Shown here: positions 17,007 through 24,067 of the stretch, piece by piece
How the letters are laid out: every line of letters starts with the position of its first letter
Numbering within the stretch: position 1 is the first letter of the stretch
Origin: an uncultured Propionibacteriaceae bacterium
GTDB taxonomy: Bacteria > Actinomycetota > Actinomycetes > Propionibacteriales > Propionibacteriaceae
Direction: 5' to 3'
Assembly: GCA_938012815.1 (NCBI GenBank)
Contig: CALLVV010000082.1
Span: 1 to 28,870 of the forward strand
DNA: 28,870 nucleotides
Program-made: the position numbers and the translations under genes
The notes under the pieces: model-generated
The model's input: only the letters and a program-made list of their open reading frames with translations
Database searches by the model: none
What the model was told of the DNA's origin: nothing

Positions 17007-17012
17007 TAGATT
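17007..17012 (+). promoter_or_regulatory. Putative -10 box of the hisH-hisF-wbpG unit
   Basis: TAGATT lies about 44 nt before the hisH ATG at 17056, which also has a GGAAAGG ribosome binding site (about 17040-17046). The hairpin upstream supports a separate transcription start here. No -35 hexamer is clear. Confidence 0.4.
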
Positions 17013-17055
17013 TACGGAGGACCGGGCGTCCGCCGGTCTGGAAAGGCTTCAGTAC

Positions 17056-17676
17056 ATGACGCAGGCCGCTGCCATCGGTGTGGTCAATCACGGTGTGGGA
17101 AACCTCGGGTCCGTGATGAACATGTTGCGTTACATCAACGCTGTCCCAGTGCTGGTCTCCACCCCCGAGGAGGTGGCGGGCCAGCACCACCTGATCCTTC
17201 CCGGGGTCGGCTCTTACGATGCGGGAATCACCGGGTTGCGAGAATCCGGGATGGCCGACGCGGTTCTGGACCACGCGGCCGCAGGGAAACCCCTCCTGGG
17301 AATCTGCCTCGGGATGCAGATGCTGCTGGAGGGCAGCGCCGAGGGAGACCTGCCCGGCCTGGGCCTGATACCGGGGCGCTGCGAGGCGTTCGCGGATCAC
17401 GTCACGGACCGGCGCATCCCGCACATGGGATGGAGAGATGTCCATCCCGTCGGGAACGGCGGTTTCGCCCTTCCCGATCCGGGACGCTTCTACTTCGCCC
17501 ACTCCTACTTCGCCCCCTTGGACGAAGGTGGGATCACATGGGCCCGCGCGACCTACGGGGTGGGCTTCAGCGCGGTCGTGGGCCGGGACTCCGTGGTGGG
17601 CATGCAGTTCCACCCCGAGAAGTCCCACCGTTTCGGCATGGCGGTGCTGACCGAATTCGCAGGATGGCGAGCATGA
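17056..17676 (+). CDS. hisH: HisH-like glutamine amidotransferase subunit for sugar amidination
   Basis: A 206-aa class I glutamine amidotransferase with the full triad: Cys84 in GICLGMQ, and His186 and Glu188 in QFHPEKS. The N-terminal VVNHGVGNLGSV and the PGVGSYDAG loop are typical of HisH. In histidine synthesis HisH feeds ammonia to HisF, but here the pair is followed by a WbpG-type amidotransferase and lies among glycosyltransferases. That order matches HisH2/HisF2/WbpG of Pseudomonas aeruginosa and WbuXYZ of E. coli, where ammonia goes to an N-acetyl sugar. The ATG has GGAAAGG upstream, and its stop overlaps the hisF start (ATGA). Confidence 0.92.
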   Translation: MTQAAAIGVVNHGVGNLGSVMNMLRYINAVPVLVSTPEEVAGQHHLILPGVGSYDAGITGLRESGMADAVLDHAAAGKPLLGICLGMQMLLEGSAEGDLPGLGLIPGRCEAFADHVTDRRIPHMGWRDVHPVGNGGFALPDPGRFYFAHSYFAPLDEGGITWARATYGVGFSAVVGRDSVVGMQFHPEKSHRFGMAVLTEFAGWRA

Positions 17677-18440
17677 GAGCACGAGTGATAGCCACGATGC
17701 AGCTGCTGGACGGCTTCGTCGTGAAGACACGGGGATACGGGAAGACGACCTACATCGGTGATCCGATCAACACGGTCAAGATCTTCAACGACAAGGGCAT
17801 CGACGAACTGGTGGTCGTCGACATCTCCGCCCGACGCGGCAAACCGGTGGTCACGCCCGCGCAGATCGAGGACATCGCCACCGAGGCCTTCATGCCCCTC
17901 GCCTACGGCGGTGGCATCAAGACCTACTCCCAGGTGCGTGACATCCTCTCCGCGGGGGTCGAGAAGGTCATCTTCGGCTCCGGTCTGCTCGACGCGCAGG
18001 ACACCGTGGCGAGGGCCGCACAGAACTACGGCAGACAGGCCGTGGTCGGTGCCATCGATGTCGGTGTCGACGACCAGCAGCGGTTCCGCCCCTTCCCGGG
18101 CGGCGGGGGACGGCCCCTCGACCTCGAACCCGCCGAATGGGCCCGGCAGGCATGTGAGCTGGGGGCGGGCGAGCTGGTCGTCACGGACATGACCCGCGAG
18201 GGCGAGATGGGCGGCTACAACCTCGACCTGGTGCGTTCCGTCGCGGACTCGGTGCCGGTTCCGGTGATCGCGCACGGCGGTGCAGGCAAGGTCGAGCACT
18301 TCGCCGATGCCCTGGAGGTGGGGGCCGCCGCCGTCGCGGCCGGGTCGATGTTCACCTTTTACGGCCCGCACCGGGCGGTCCTGATCACCTATCCCACGGA
18401 GCAGGAACTGGATGCCGTCCTGCCGCAGGTCAACGACTGA
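17673..18440 (+). CDS. hisF: HisF-like synthase subunit for sugar amidination
   Basis: A 255-aa (beta/alpha)8 barrel of the HisF family. It would receive ammonia from the HisH partner and conduct it through the barrel to WbpG. The barrel motifs are present: YIGDPINTVKIFNDKGIDELVVVDI (about 27-51), YGGGIKT, FGSGL, VVGAID (the second catalytic Asp is kept), TDMTREGEMGGYN and AHGGAGK. The first catalytic Asp of true HisF (Asp11 in the Thermotoga enzyme, in CLD) is replaced by Gln10 in TMQLLDG, which argues against imidazoleglycerol phosphate synthesis. The start at ATG 17673 overlaps the hisH stop and has AGGA 8 nt upstream; ATG 17664 is an alternative. The wbpG-like gene begins 11 bp downstream. 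Confidence 0.92.
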   Translation: MRARVIATMQLLDGFVVKTRGYGKTTYIGDPINTVKIFNDKGIDELVVVDISARRGKPVVTPAQIEDIATEAFMPLAYGGGIKTYSQVRDILSAGVEKVIFGSGLLDAQDTVARAAQNYGRQAVVGAIDVGVDDQQRFRPFPGGGGRPLDLEPAEWARQACELGAGELVVTDMTREGEMGGYNLDLVRSVADSVPVPVIAHGGAGKVEHFADALEVGAAAVAAGSMFTFYGPHRAVLITYPTEQELDAVLPQVND

Positions 18441-18451
18441 GAGGATCGAGG

Positions 18452-19573
18452 ATGACCGTTCTGGAGTGCAGCCACTGCATCATGCGCAGCATCGACGACC
18501 CGGCCCTGGAGCTGGTCGGCGGGGTCTGCAACCACTGCCGCCGCTACAAGGAGCTGCTTCCCAGCAGGGTCTTCACGGGAGCCGACGGCGAGGCGAAACT
18601 GTCCGCGATCGTCAAGGAGATCAAGGAGGCCGGCGCGAAGAAGCGCTACGACTGCCTCATCGGCCTGTCCGGTGGCGTCGACTCCACGTCGGTTGCGGTC
18701 AAGGTCAAGGAGCTGGGGCTGCGACCCCTCGCGTTCCACGTCGACAACGGCTGGAACACGGAACTGGCGGTCAGCAACGTCGAGAAGACGGTCAAGGCCC
18801 TCGACCTGGACCTGGTCACCGAGGTCCTCGACCTGCGCCAGTTCTACGACCTGCAGCGTGCCTTCCTGCTGGCTTCCACCCCTGACGCGGACGTGCCCGC
18901 CGACCACGCCATCCAGGCGTGCATGTGGAAATTCGCGCGCAAGTACGGCGTCAAGTACATCATCTCCGGAATGAACTTCCGCACCGAGGCGATCAGCGTC
19001 CCGTCGTGGTCCTACGGGCACTCCGACTGGCGCTACATCAAGGCTGTCCACGACAAGTTCGGGCGCGAGAAACTCACCACCTACCCGCACTTCGGGTTCA
19101 CGGAACTGGGTTACACCAACACGGTGGCGCGCGTGCGGATCGTCAGCATCCTTAACTACTTCGAGTACAACAAGGCCGCCGCGGTCAAGCAGATGCAGGA
19201 GCAGCTGGACTGGCGCCCCTACCCGGGCAAGCACTTCGAGTCGATCTTCACCCGCTTCTTCCAAGGCTACATACTCCCCGTGAAGTTCACCATCGACAAG
19301 CGCCGCGGGCACTTGTCGGACCTGATCAACTCCGGCCAGATCACCCGCGAACAGGCCCTCGAAGAGATCGAGCACAACGACTACACCGAGGACCTGATCC
19401 GCCGCGACCGGGAGTTCTTCTGCAAGAAGCTGAACTTCACGGATAGCGAGTTCGACGATTTGATGGCCGCGCCCGTGAAATCGTTCCGCGACTACAAGAA
19501 TTCCTACGGTTTCGTGCAATTCCTGCGAAACGGCGTCAACGTGCTCCGCAAGAGAGGTTGGTACCCGAAGTGA
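18452..19573 (+). CDS. N-acetyl sugar amidotransferase (WbpG/WbuX/PseA type)
   Basis: A 373-aa PP-loop ATPase that activates the acetamido carbonyl of a sugar and adds ammonia to give an acetamidino group. The N-terminus has a four-Cys zinc-binding site (Cys6-x2-Cys9 and Cys26-x2-Cys29). The PP-loop SGGVDS lies at 73-78. Conserved family segments follow: FHVDNGWNTE, ACMWKFARKYG, SGMNFRTE, and GHLSDLINSGQITREQAL near the C-terminus. It relies on the HisH/HisF pair for ammonia. In P. aeruginosa the homologue acts in ManNAc3NAmA synthesis and in E. coli O145-type loci in FucNAm synthesis; the substrate here is unknown. GAGGATCGAGG provides the ribosome binding site, and its stop overlaps the next start. 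Confidence 0.93.
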   Translation: MTVLECSHCIMRSIDDPALELVGGVCNHCRRYKELLPSRVFTGADGEAKLSAIVKEIKEAGAKKRYDCLIGLSGGVDSTSVAVKVKELGLRPLAFHVDNGWNTELAVSNVEKTVKALDLDLVTEVLDLRQFYDLQRAFLLASTPDADVPADHAIQACMWKFARKYGVKYIISGMNFRTEAISVPSWSYGHSDWRYIKAVHDKFGREKLTTYPHFGFTELGYTNTVARVRIVSILNYFEYNKAAAVKQMQEQLDWRPYPGKHFESIFTRFFQGYILPVKFTIDKRRGHLSDLINSGQITREQALEEIEHNDYTEDLIRRDREFFCKKLNFTDSEFDDLMAAPVKSFRDYKNSYGFVQFLRNGVNVLRKRGWYPK

Positions 19574-20688
19574 ATCTCGCCCTGCATCTCTACCAGTCGC
19601 CCATGGACAACGAGTCCAGGTTGATGCGGATGGCGCGCAGTCTGGTGGCAGCGGACCTCGGCGTGCAGGTCCGGCTGGTGGGGTTGCAGGTGGACGAACG
19701 GTCCGGTCTGCAACCGGTCGAGCCCGGCATCGTGATCGACCGGGTCGGCAACCCCACCCCGAAACGCGACACCCTCGCGAGCCGGTTCCAGAAGGTCGGC
19801 GGCTGGTTCCAGGAGGTCTACCGGGGCTACCGCGACGCCGACATCGGCGTCGTCAGTGCACACGCCGTCTGGGCGCTGCCCTTGGCGTGGGCGCTCGCGA
19901 AACGGGCGAAGGTCCCACTGGTCTACAACCCCCACGAACTCGAGACCCGCACCCCCACCATGGCGGGGGTGAAGAAAACCCTCGCCGAGCAGGTGGAGGC
20001 CCGGTTCATCCGTCGCTGCCAGGTGGTCACCGCCGTCAACGACGAGATCGCCGACTGGTATGCCGAGCAGTACCGGATCGCGCGGCCGCTGGTGGTGTTC
20101 AACTATCCGGCCGAGGTGACCCGCGGGCGCCCCGCCCGTGACCTGCGGGGCGAACTGGGGTTGCGTGACGACGAGGTGCTGTTCGTGCACACCGGTCACC
20201 TGACCGAGGGGCGGAACATTCCGCTCATTCTCGAGGAGTTCGCGGCAGGGGCCAGGCATCACGTCCTGTTCGTGGGTGAGGGGGACATGCGGTCCTTGGT
20301 CGAGGAGGCCGCGGAACGTTCGCCGTTCATTCACCGTATGGACCCGGTGCCGCCTGACGAGGTGGTCTCGGTGGTGGCGGGTGCTGATATGGCGCTTTCG
20401 CTGATCGAGACCTTGTCGCAGTCCTATGCATGGGGTTCGCCCAACAAGTTGTTCGAGGCTCTCGCCGCGGGAGTTCCGGTCCTGGCCTCCGACCTGCCCG
20501 AGATGCGTCGCCGCCTGCCCGCGGAACTTCTTCTCACCTCCGCGAGGGATCAACTGCAAGGGTTCCTGACGGATCTGACCCGCCCGAGAGCACTGGCCTA
20601 CCGGGAACAGCTCGCTCCGCTTCCCACGTGGGAGGAAGGTGTCGGACCATTGATCGGCGCCTACCGGGATCTCCTCCACGTCGGTTGA
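19570..20688 (+). CDS. GT4-family glycosyltransferase
   Basis: A 372-aa GT-B glycosyltransferase. The GTG at 19570 overlaps the WbpG stop (GTGA) and has AGAGAGG upstream; TTG 19558 is in frame but has no spacing to that site. The N-terminal domain begins NLALHLYQSPMDNESRLMR and carries VYNPHELETR. The C-terminal domain has VLFVHTGHLTEGRNIPLILE, VLFVGEGDM and SPNKLFEALAAGVPVLASD, the nucleotide-sugar-binding and E-x7-E-like region. There is no membrane segment. Coupling to the amidotransferase suggests that it may transfer the amidinated sugar or its neighbour. It is convergent with the initiating transferase gene. Confidence 0.87.
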   Translation: MNLALHLYQSPMDNESRLMRMARSLVAADLGVQVRLVGLQVDERSGLQPVEPGIVIDRVGNPTPKRDTLASRFQKVGGWFQEVYRGYRDADIGVVSAHAVWALPLAWALAKRAKVPLVYNPHELETRTPTMAGVKKTLAEQVEARFIRRCQVVTAVNDEIADWYAEQYRIARPLVVFNYPAEVTRGRPARDLRGELGLRDDEVLFVHTGHLTEGRNIPLILEEFAAGARHHVLFVGEGDMRSLVEEAAERSPFIHRMDPVPPDEVVSVVAGADMALSLIETLSQSYAWGSPNKLFEALAAGVPVLASDLPEMRRRLPAELLLTSARDQLQGFLTDLTRPRALAYREQLAPLPTWEEGVGPLIGAYRDLLHVG

Positions 20689-20705
20689 ACCGGATTCTCC
20701 TCCCT

Positions 20706-20720
20706 CCGGGCCCGGCCCGG
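20706..20720. terminator. GC hairpin between convergent genes
   Basis: CCGGGC (20706-20711) and GCCCGG (20715-20720) form a 6-bp stem in the 44-bp gap between two convergent stop codons. It could act in both directions. There is no clear U-tract on either side. Confidence 0.4.
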
Positions 20721-20732
20721 TCGGCATGGGCC

Positions 20733-21326
20733 TCAGCTGCGGAAGATGGCCGCGAAGGTGCCGAGAATGACCTTGAGGTCGCCGACGAAACTGCGGTTGC
20801 GCACGTAGTCGCGGTACATGGCCACCTTCCTCGGCAGGATCACCTGCGTGTAGTGGGTCTCGGGGTCCTCAGCGGCCGCCAGTTCGTCCTGTTCGTTGCG
20901 GTACGCGATTGCCGCGGGGTCGGTGATGCCGGGTCGTATGGAGAGGATTTCCGTGCGGGCCTCCTCGCCCCACAACTCGACGTACCGGGGCACCTCGGGA
21001 CGCGGTCCCACGAGGGACATGTCTCCCAGGGCCACGTCGATCAACTGCGGCAGCTCATCGATCTTGGTCTTGCGCAGCACCTTCCCGAGGGGGGTGATGC
21101 GGTCGTCGTCCGCGCTGGTCACCTGGGAGCCGGAGCTCGCCACCCGCATGGTGCGGAACTTGTGGATGCGGAAGAGACGTCCCCCGCGGCCCACCCGCTC
21201 CTGACGGAAGAAAACGGGGCCGCGGTCACCGAGCCATACGAACAAGCTGACCAGAACCAGGATCGGGGCCAGCACCACCAGGCCGATCACGGAACAAGCC
21301 AGGTCGAAGAGACGTTTGAGAACCAT
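20733..21326 (-). CDS. Initiating phosphosugar transferase (PglC-type, small monotopic PGT)
   Basis: A 197-aa polyprenyl-phosphate hexose-1-phosphate transferase that would put the first sugar phosphate on undecaprenyl phosphate. It has one N-terminal re-entrant or membrane helix (about 9-31), KRLFDLA at the start, FFRQERVG, HKFRTM (55-60), the catalytic Asp-Glu pair Asp90-Glu91 in IDELPQL, GDMSLVGPRPE (101-111) and RPGIT. It lacks the extra N-terminal helices of WcaJ/WbaP, as in PglC. The ATG lies 3 bp after the aminotransferase stop, so both are in one operon. With the dehydratase and aminotransferase nearby, the natural substrate may be a UDP-4-amino-4,6-dideoxy sugar derivative, as for Campylobacter PglC. 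Confidence 0.93.
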   Translation of the reverse strand: MVLKRLFDLACSVIGLVVLAPILVLVSLFVWLGDRGPVFFRQERVGRGGRLFRIHKFRTMRVASSGSQVTSADDDRITPLGKVLRKTKIDELPQLIDVALGDMSLVGPRPEVPRYVELWGEEARTEILSIRPGITDPAAIAYRNEQDELAAAEDPETHYTQVILPRKVAMYRDYVRNRSFVGDLKVILGTFAAIFRS

Positions 21327-21329
21327 GGC

Positions 21330-22478
21330 TCAGCCCAGGATGGAACGGACGGCCCCGATGACCTGCTCGACGTCGTCGTCGGTCATGGCGGAGAAGATCG
21401 GCAGGCTGACGGCCCGGGTGAACTCGGCGGTGGCGACGGGGAAGTCTTCCGGGGTGTGGCGGTAGGTGTCGCGCCAGTACGGCTGGATGTGGAGGGGGAT
21501 GAAGTGCACCGAGGTTCCCACCTCGTGTTCGGCCATCAGCTCGATGAAACGGTCGCGGGAGACCGGGGCGTCGGGGGTCAGGCGCATCACGTACAGGTGC
21601 CAGGCGTGGCTGGAACCCTGAGGGGCGTGGGCCGGGAGAACGACCGGCAGGTCGGCGAGGGAAGCGTCGAACTCGGCGGCGATCGCGGCACGACGGTCCG
21701 CCATTTCGCGGGCACGTTGCAGCTGGACGCGCCCCATCGCCGCGGCGGTGTCGGTGAGGTTGTACTTGTAGCCCGGTGCGACGACGTCGTAGTGCCAGCT
21801 CGGTTTGGTGGAGGAGTAGCGGTCGAAGACGTCGCGGTTGATGCCGTGGAGCCGCATGGTGCGCATCCGGGCGGCCAGGTCGGCGTCATGGGTGACGACC
21901 ATGCCGCCCTCGCCGGTGGTCATGGTTTTTGTGGCGTAGAAGCTGTAAACCGTTGCCTCGTGACCGTGGGTGCCGACCAGCTTTCCCTCGTTCAGGGTCG
22001 GGAACGAGTGTGCGGCGTCCTCGACGACCTTCAATCCGTGGCGTTCCGCGAACCCCGTGAGGGCACCGTCGGGCACCGCGAGACCGGAGAAGTGCACGGG
22101 GGCGACGGCGATGGTGCGGTCGGTGACCTTGCGTTCCGCGTCATCCAGGTCGATGCAGAGGGTTTCGGGGTCGACGTCGACCAGGACCGGGTCGCCCCCG
22201 AGATACCGCACCGCCTCGGCGGTGGCGGTGAACGTCCACGTGGGCACCAGCACCTCGGTTCCGGGACACACCCCGATGGCCTCGAAAGCCAGGTGCAGCC
22301 CTGCGGTGGCGGAGTTGATCGCGACCCCGTGGGCGTCGGCGCCCAGGAACTCGACGAACTCTTTCTCGAAGGCGGCCGCGTTCGGACCGGTCGTCAACCA
22401 TCCGGAACGCATGGTTTCGACGACGGCCTCGATCTCGGCCTCGGTGATGTCAGGGCGCGCGAACGGAAGGAAAGCCAT
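21330..22478 (-). CDS. DegT/DnrJ/EryC1/StrS family sugar aminotransferase
   Basis: A 382-aa PLP-dependent aminotransferase likely to aminate a UDP-4-keto-6-deoxy sugar (PglE-like). Family features: SGWLTTGP (25-32), NSATAGLHLA (55-64), PTWTFTATA, EDAAHS (153-158) and the PLP lysine Lys184 in SFYATKTMTTGEGGM. The tail carries GTSVHFIPLH and the typical ending ...SLPIFSAMTDDDVEQVI. The frame is open further upstream, but ATG 22478 gives the canonical N-terminus (MAFLPFARPDITEAEI) and lies 7 nt after TAGGCT (22491-22486), so it is probably leaderless. It is divergent from the flippase across a palindrome-bearing region and co-transcribed with the initiating transferase. Confidence 0.92.
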   Translation of the reverse strand: MAFLPFARPDITEAEIEAVVETMRSGWLTTGPNAAAFEKEFVEFLGADAHGVAINSATAGLHLAFEAIGVCPGTEVLVPTWTFTATAEAVRYLGGDPVLVDVDPETLCIDLDDAERKVTDRTIAVAPVHFSGLAVPDGALTGFAERHGLKVVEDAAHSFPTLNEGKLVGTHGHEATVYSFYATKTMTTGEGGMVVTHDADLAARMRTMRLHGINRDVFDRYSSTKPSWHYDVVAPGYKYNLTDTAAAMGRVQLQRAREMADRRAAIAAEFDASLADLPVVLPAHAPQGSSHAWHLYVMRLTPDAPVSRDRFIELMAEHEVGTSVHFIPLHIQPYWRDTYRHTPEDFPVATAEFTRAVSLPIFSAMTDDDVEQVIGAVRSILG

Positions 22479-22584
22479 GAACCGGAGCCTACACGCGTGC
22501 GACCCCGTCACGCCTGCCCATGCAGGCGTATGACGGCACGGGGTAGCCTGAACCGGTGATTTCTGACAGTCGAGGGGACAGGGC
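22479..22584. promoter_or_regulatory. Divergent promoters with 32-bp dyad (aminotransferase / flippase)
   Basis: The minus-strand -10 TAGGCT (22491-22486) is 7 nt from the aminotransferase ATG. The plus-strand -10 TAGCCT (22544-22549) gives a start near 22556, then GGGGACAGGG before the flippase ATG. Between them lies ACGCCTGC (22510-22517) / GCAGGCGT (22522-22529), perfect 8-bp arms with a CCAT loop, extended by CCGTC (22505-22509) / GACGG (22532-22536) after a 2-base bulge. The dyad overlaps the expected -35 zones of both promoters, as an operator would. Confidence 0.55.
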
Positions 22585-24039
22585 ATGAAGTTCACCCCAG
22601 TGCAGCTCAACTCCCCGGCGAAAACCTCGGGGGCCCGCAAGGGCATCTTCTCCCTCATCACGGTCGGTCTGCAGGGTGGAACCCGCACCATCTCCAACTG
22701 GCTGGTCGCCAGGGTCGCGGGTCCGGCTGTCTACGGCAGCGTCGTCAATGCGTTCTCCTTGGCGTCCCTGCTCAACACCTTCTGGCCATCCAGCGCCCAG
22801 CCGGCGGCATCGAAGTTCATCGCCCGGGCCCGGGGCAGGCAGGACGACGCGGAGGTCCACGCGGTCGCACAGCACCTTTCGACGCGGGTGCTGCAGGTCA
22901 CCACTCTTCTGGCCGTCATCGCACCGGTGCTGTGGATGACGCTTTACGGTGGCGCGTGGTGGGAGGGGCTGTGCGTCAGTGCGATGCTGATCACGCTCAA
23001 CACCTCCGTTTACGCCCGCGGGGTGCACTTCGGTGCCGGGCAGGTGGCCCGCGGTACCCGGGTGGACATCATCTCCAGCATCATCGGGATCGGTGGCACC
23101 GGTGTCCTGCTGCTGTTCGGGGTGCACAACCTCCTGCTGACGCTGCCGCTCAGCCTCGCGTTGGGGGCCTATTCGCTGCTGTGCTGGCCATGGACCGCGC
23201 ATGGACGTCCCGAGAAGGCACTGCGCAGTGAGATCGACAAGTTCGTGACCTTCTCCGCCATCGGTTCCATCGCCAGCGCGGGCATGCTGTACCTGTCCCA
23301 ACTGATCACCGGGTGGTTCGGTGACACCGCGTCCGGTGTCTATGGCGCCGCATCCCAGCTCGTCACCCCGATGGCCATGATCACCGGAGCCCTCACATCG
23401 GTGCTCTATCCCGCCCTCGCGGCGGCGCACGGTGCCGGGGACAAGGAAAAGCTGCGCTCCCACACCGACTTGACCACCCGGGGATTCGTGGCGCTGCTCG
23501 TTCCGATTTTCGGCGCCCTGGCCATCGCGTCCCGGCCCTTGATCCACCTGATCTACGAGCTGGGACGCGGCAAGGAAGGCTACATGGAGGCCGCCGTCCT
23601 GATGCCGGTGTTCTGCATCGCCCTGCTGCTGAACAACGTCGCCACCCCGTCGGTCAGTGCCGTCACCAGCGGCGCGCACCGCAACGTGCGTTACTCGATG
23701 TTGCTGTCCCAGGCCGGACTGCTGACCGCGGTTCTCGTGTGGGTGACGACGGTTCCCTTCCTCGGGCTCTTCGCGATCGTGCTGGGCTATGGCGCGGGCG
23801 TCACCCTGACCGCTCTGTCCCTGATGGGGGTCGCGTGGCGGCAGACCGGTCAGCGCTGGAACGGGCTTGCGTTCTTCGTGCTCGGCAGTGCCATCCTGAT
23901 CGGAGCGGTCTCCTGGCTTGTTCAGAGCCTGTCGCCCTCCTACTGGATCGACCTGGTGGCAGCGGTGATCTTCGGAATTGTCTGGCTGGGCCTGTCGGTG
24001 CGATCGATACGACGGGTCGTCTCCGCCCTGCGGTCCTGA
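22585..24039 (+). CDS. Wzx-like polysaccharide flippase (MOP superfamily)
   Basis: A 484-aa membrane protein with about 12-14 hydrophobic helices and a short charged N-terminus, of the polysaccharide transport/MATE-like type. The N-terminal region with GIFSLITVGLQGGTRTISNWLVARVAGPAVYG (about 20-51) is typical of this superfamily, as is the mid-protein GVYGAASQLVTPMAMITGALTSVLYPALAAAH. It would flip the undecaprenyl-PP-linked repeat unit across the membrane. ATG 22585 has GGGGACAGGG upstream. It has its own promoter, divergent from the aminotransferase operon, and is convergent with the Wzz-like gene, 21 bp between stops. Confidence 0.87.
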   Translation: MKFTPVQLNSPAKTSGARKGIFSLITVGLQGGTRTISNWLVARVAGPAVYGSVVNAFSLASLLNTFWPSSAQPAASKFIARARGRQDDAEVHAVAQHLSTRVLQVTTLLAVIAPVLWMTLYGGAWWEGLCVSAMLITLNTSVYARGVHFGAGQVARGTRVDIISSIIGIGGTGVLLLFGVHNLLLTLPLSLALGAYSLLCWPWTAHGRPEKALRSEIDKFVTFSAIGSIASAGMLYLSQLITGWFGDTASGVYGAASQLVTPMAMITGALTSVLYPALAAAHGAGDKEKLRSHTDLTTRGFVALLVPIFGALAIASRPLIHLIYELGRGKEGYMEAAVLMPVFCIALLLNNVATPSVSAVTSGAHRNVRYSMLLSQAGLLTAVLVWVTTVPFLGLFAIVLGYGAGVTLTALSLMGVAWRQTGQRWNGLAFFVLGSAILIGAVSWLVQSLSPSYWIDLVAAVIFGIVWLGLSVRSIRRVVSALRS

Positions 24040-24067
24040 AGGGTTGTTCCCCAGGAGTCGTCAGGAC
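24033..24067. terminator. Inverted repeat overlapping two convergent stop codons
   Basis: GTCCTGA (24033-24039) and TCAGGAC (24061-24067) are perfect 7-bp arms; the left arm contains the flippase stop and the right arm the Wzz-like stop. A small inner stem, GGG/CCC, lies in the loop. It may be a shared bidirectional terminator. There is no strong U-tract. Confidence 0.35.

Noticed and set aside
17056..18440. A histidine biosynthesis operon
   Set aside because: No other his genes are present, HisF lacks the Asp11 equivalent, and a WbpG-type sugar amidotransferase follows directly.
20430..22559. 709-codon plus-strand frame across the initiating transferase and aminotransferase
   Set aside because: Both minus-strand genes have complete catalytic motifs; the plus frame is a Gly/Val/Asp/His-rich shadow.
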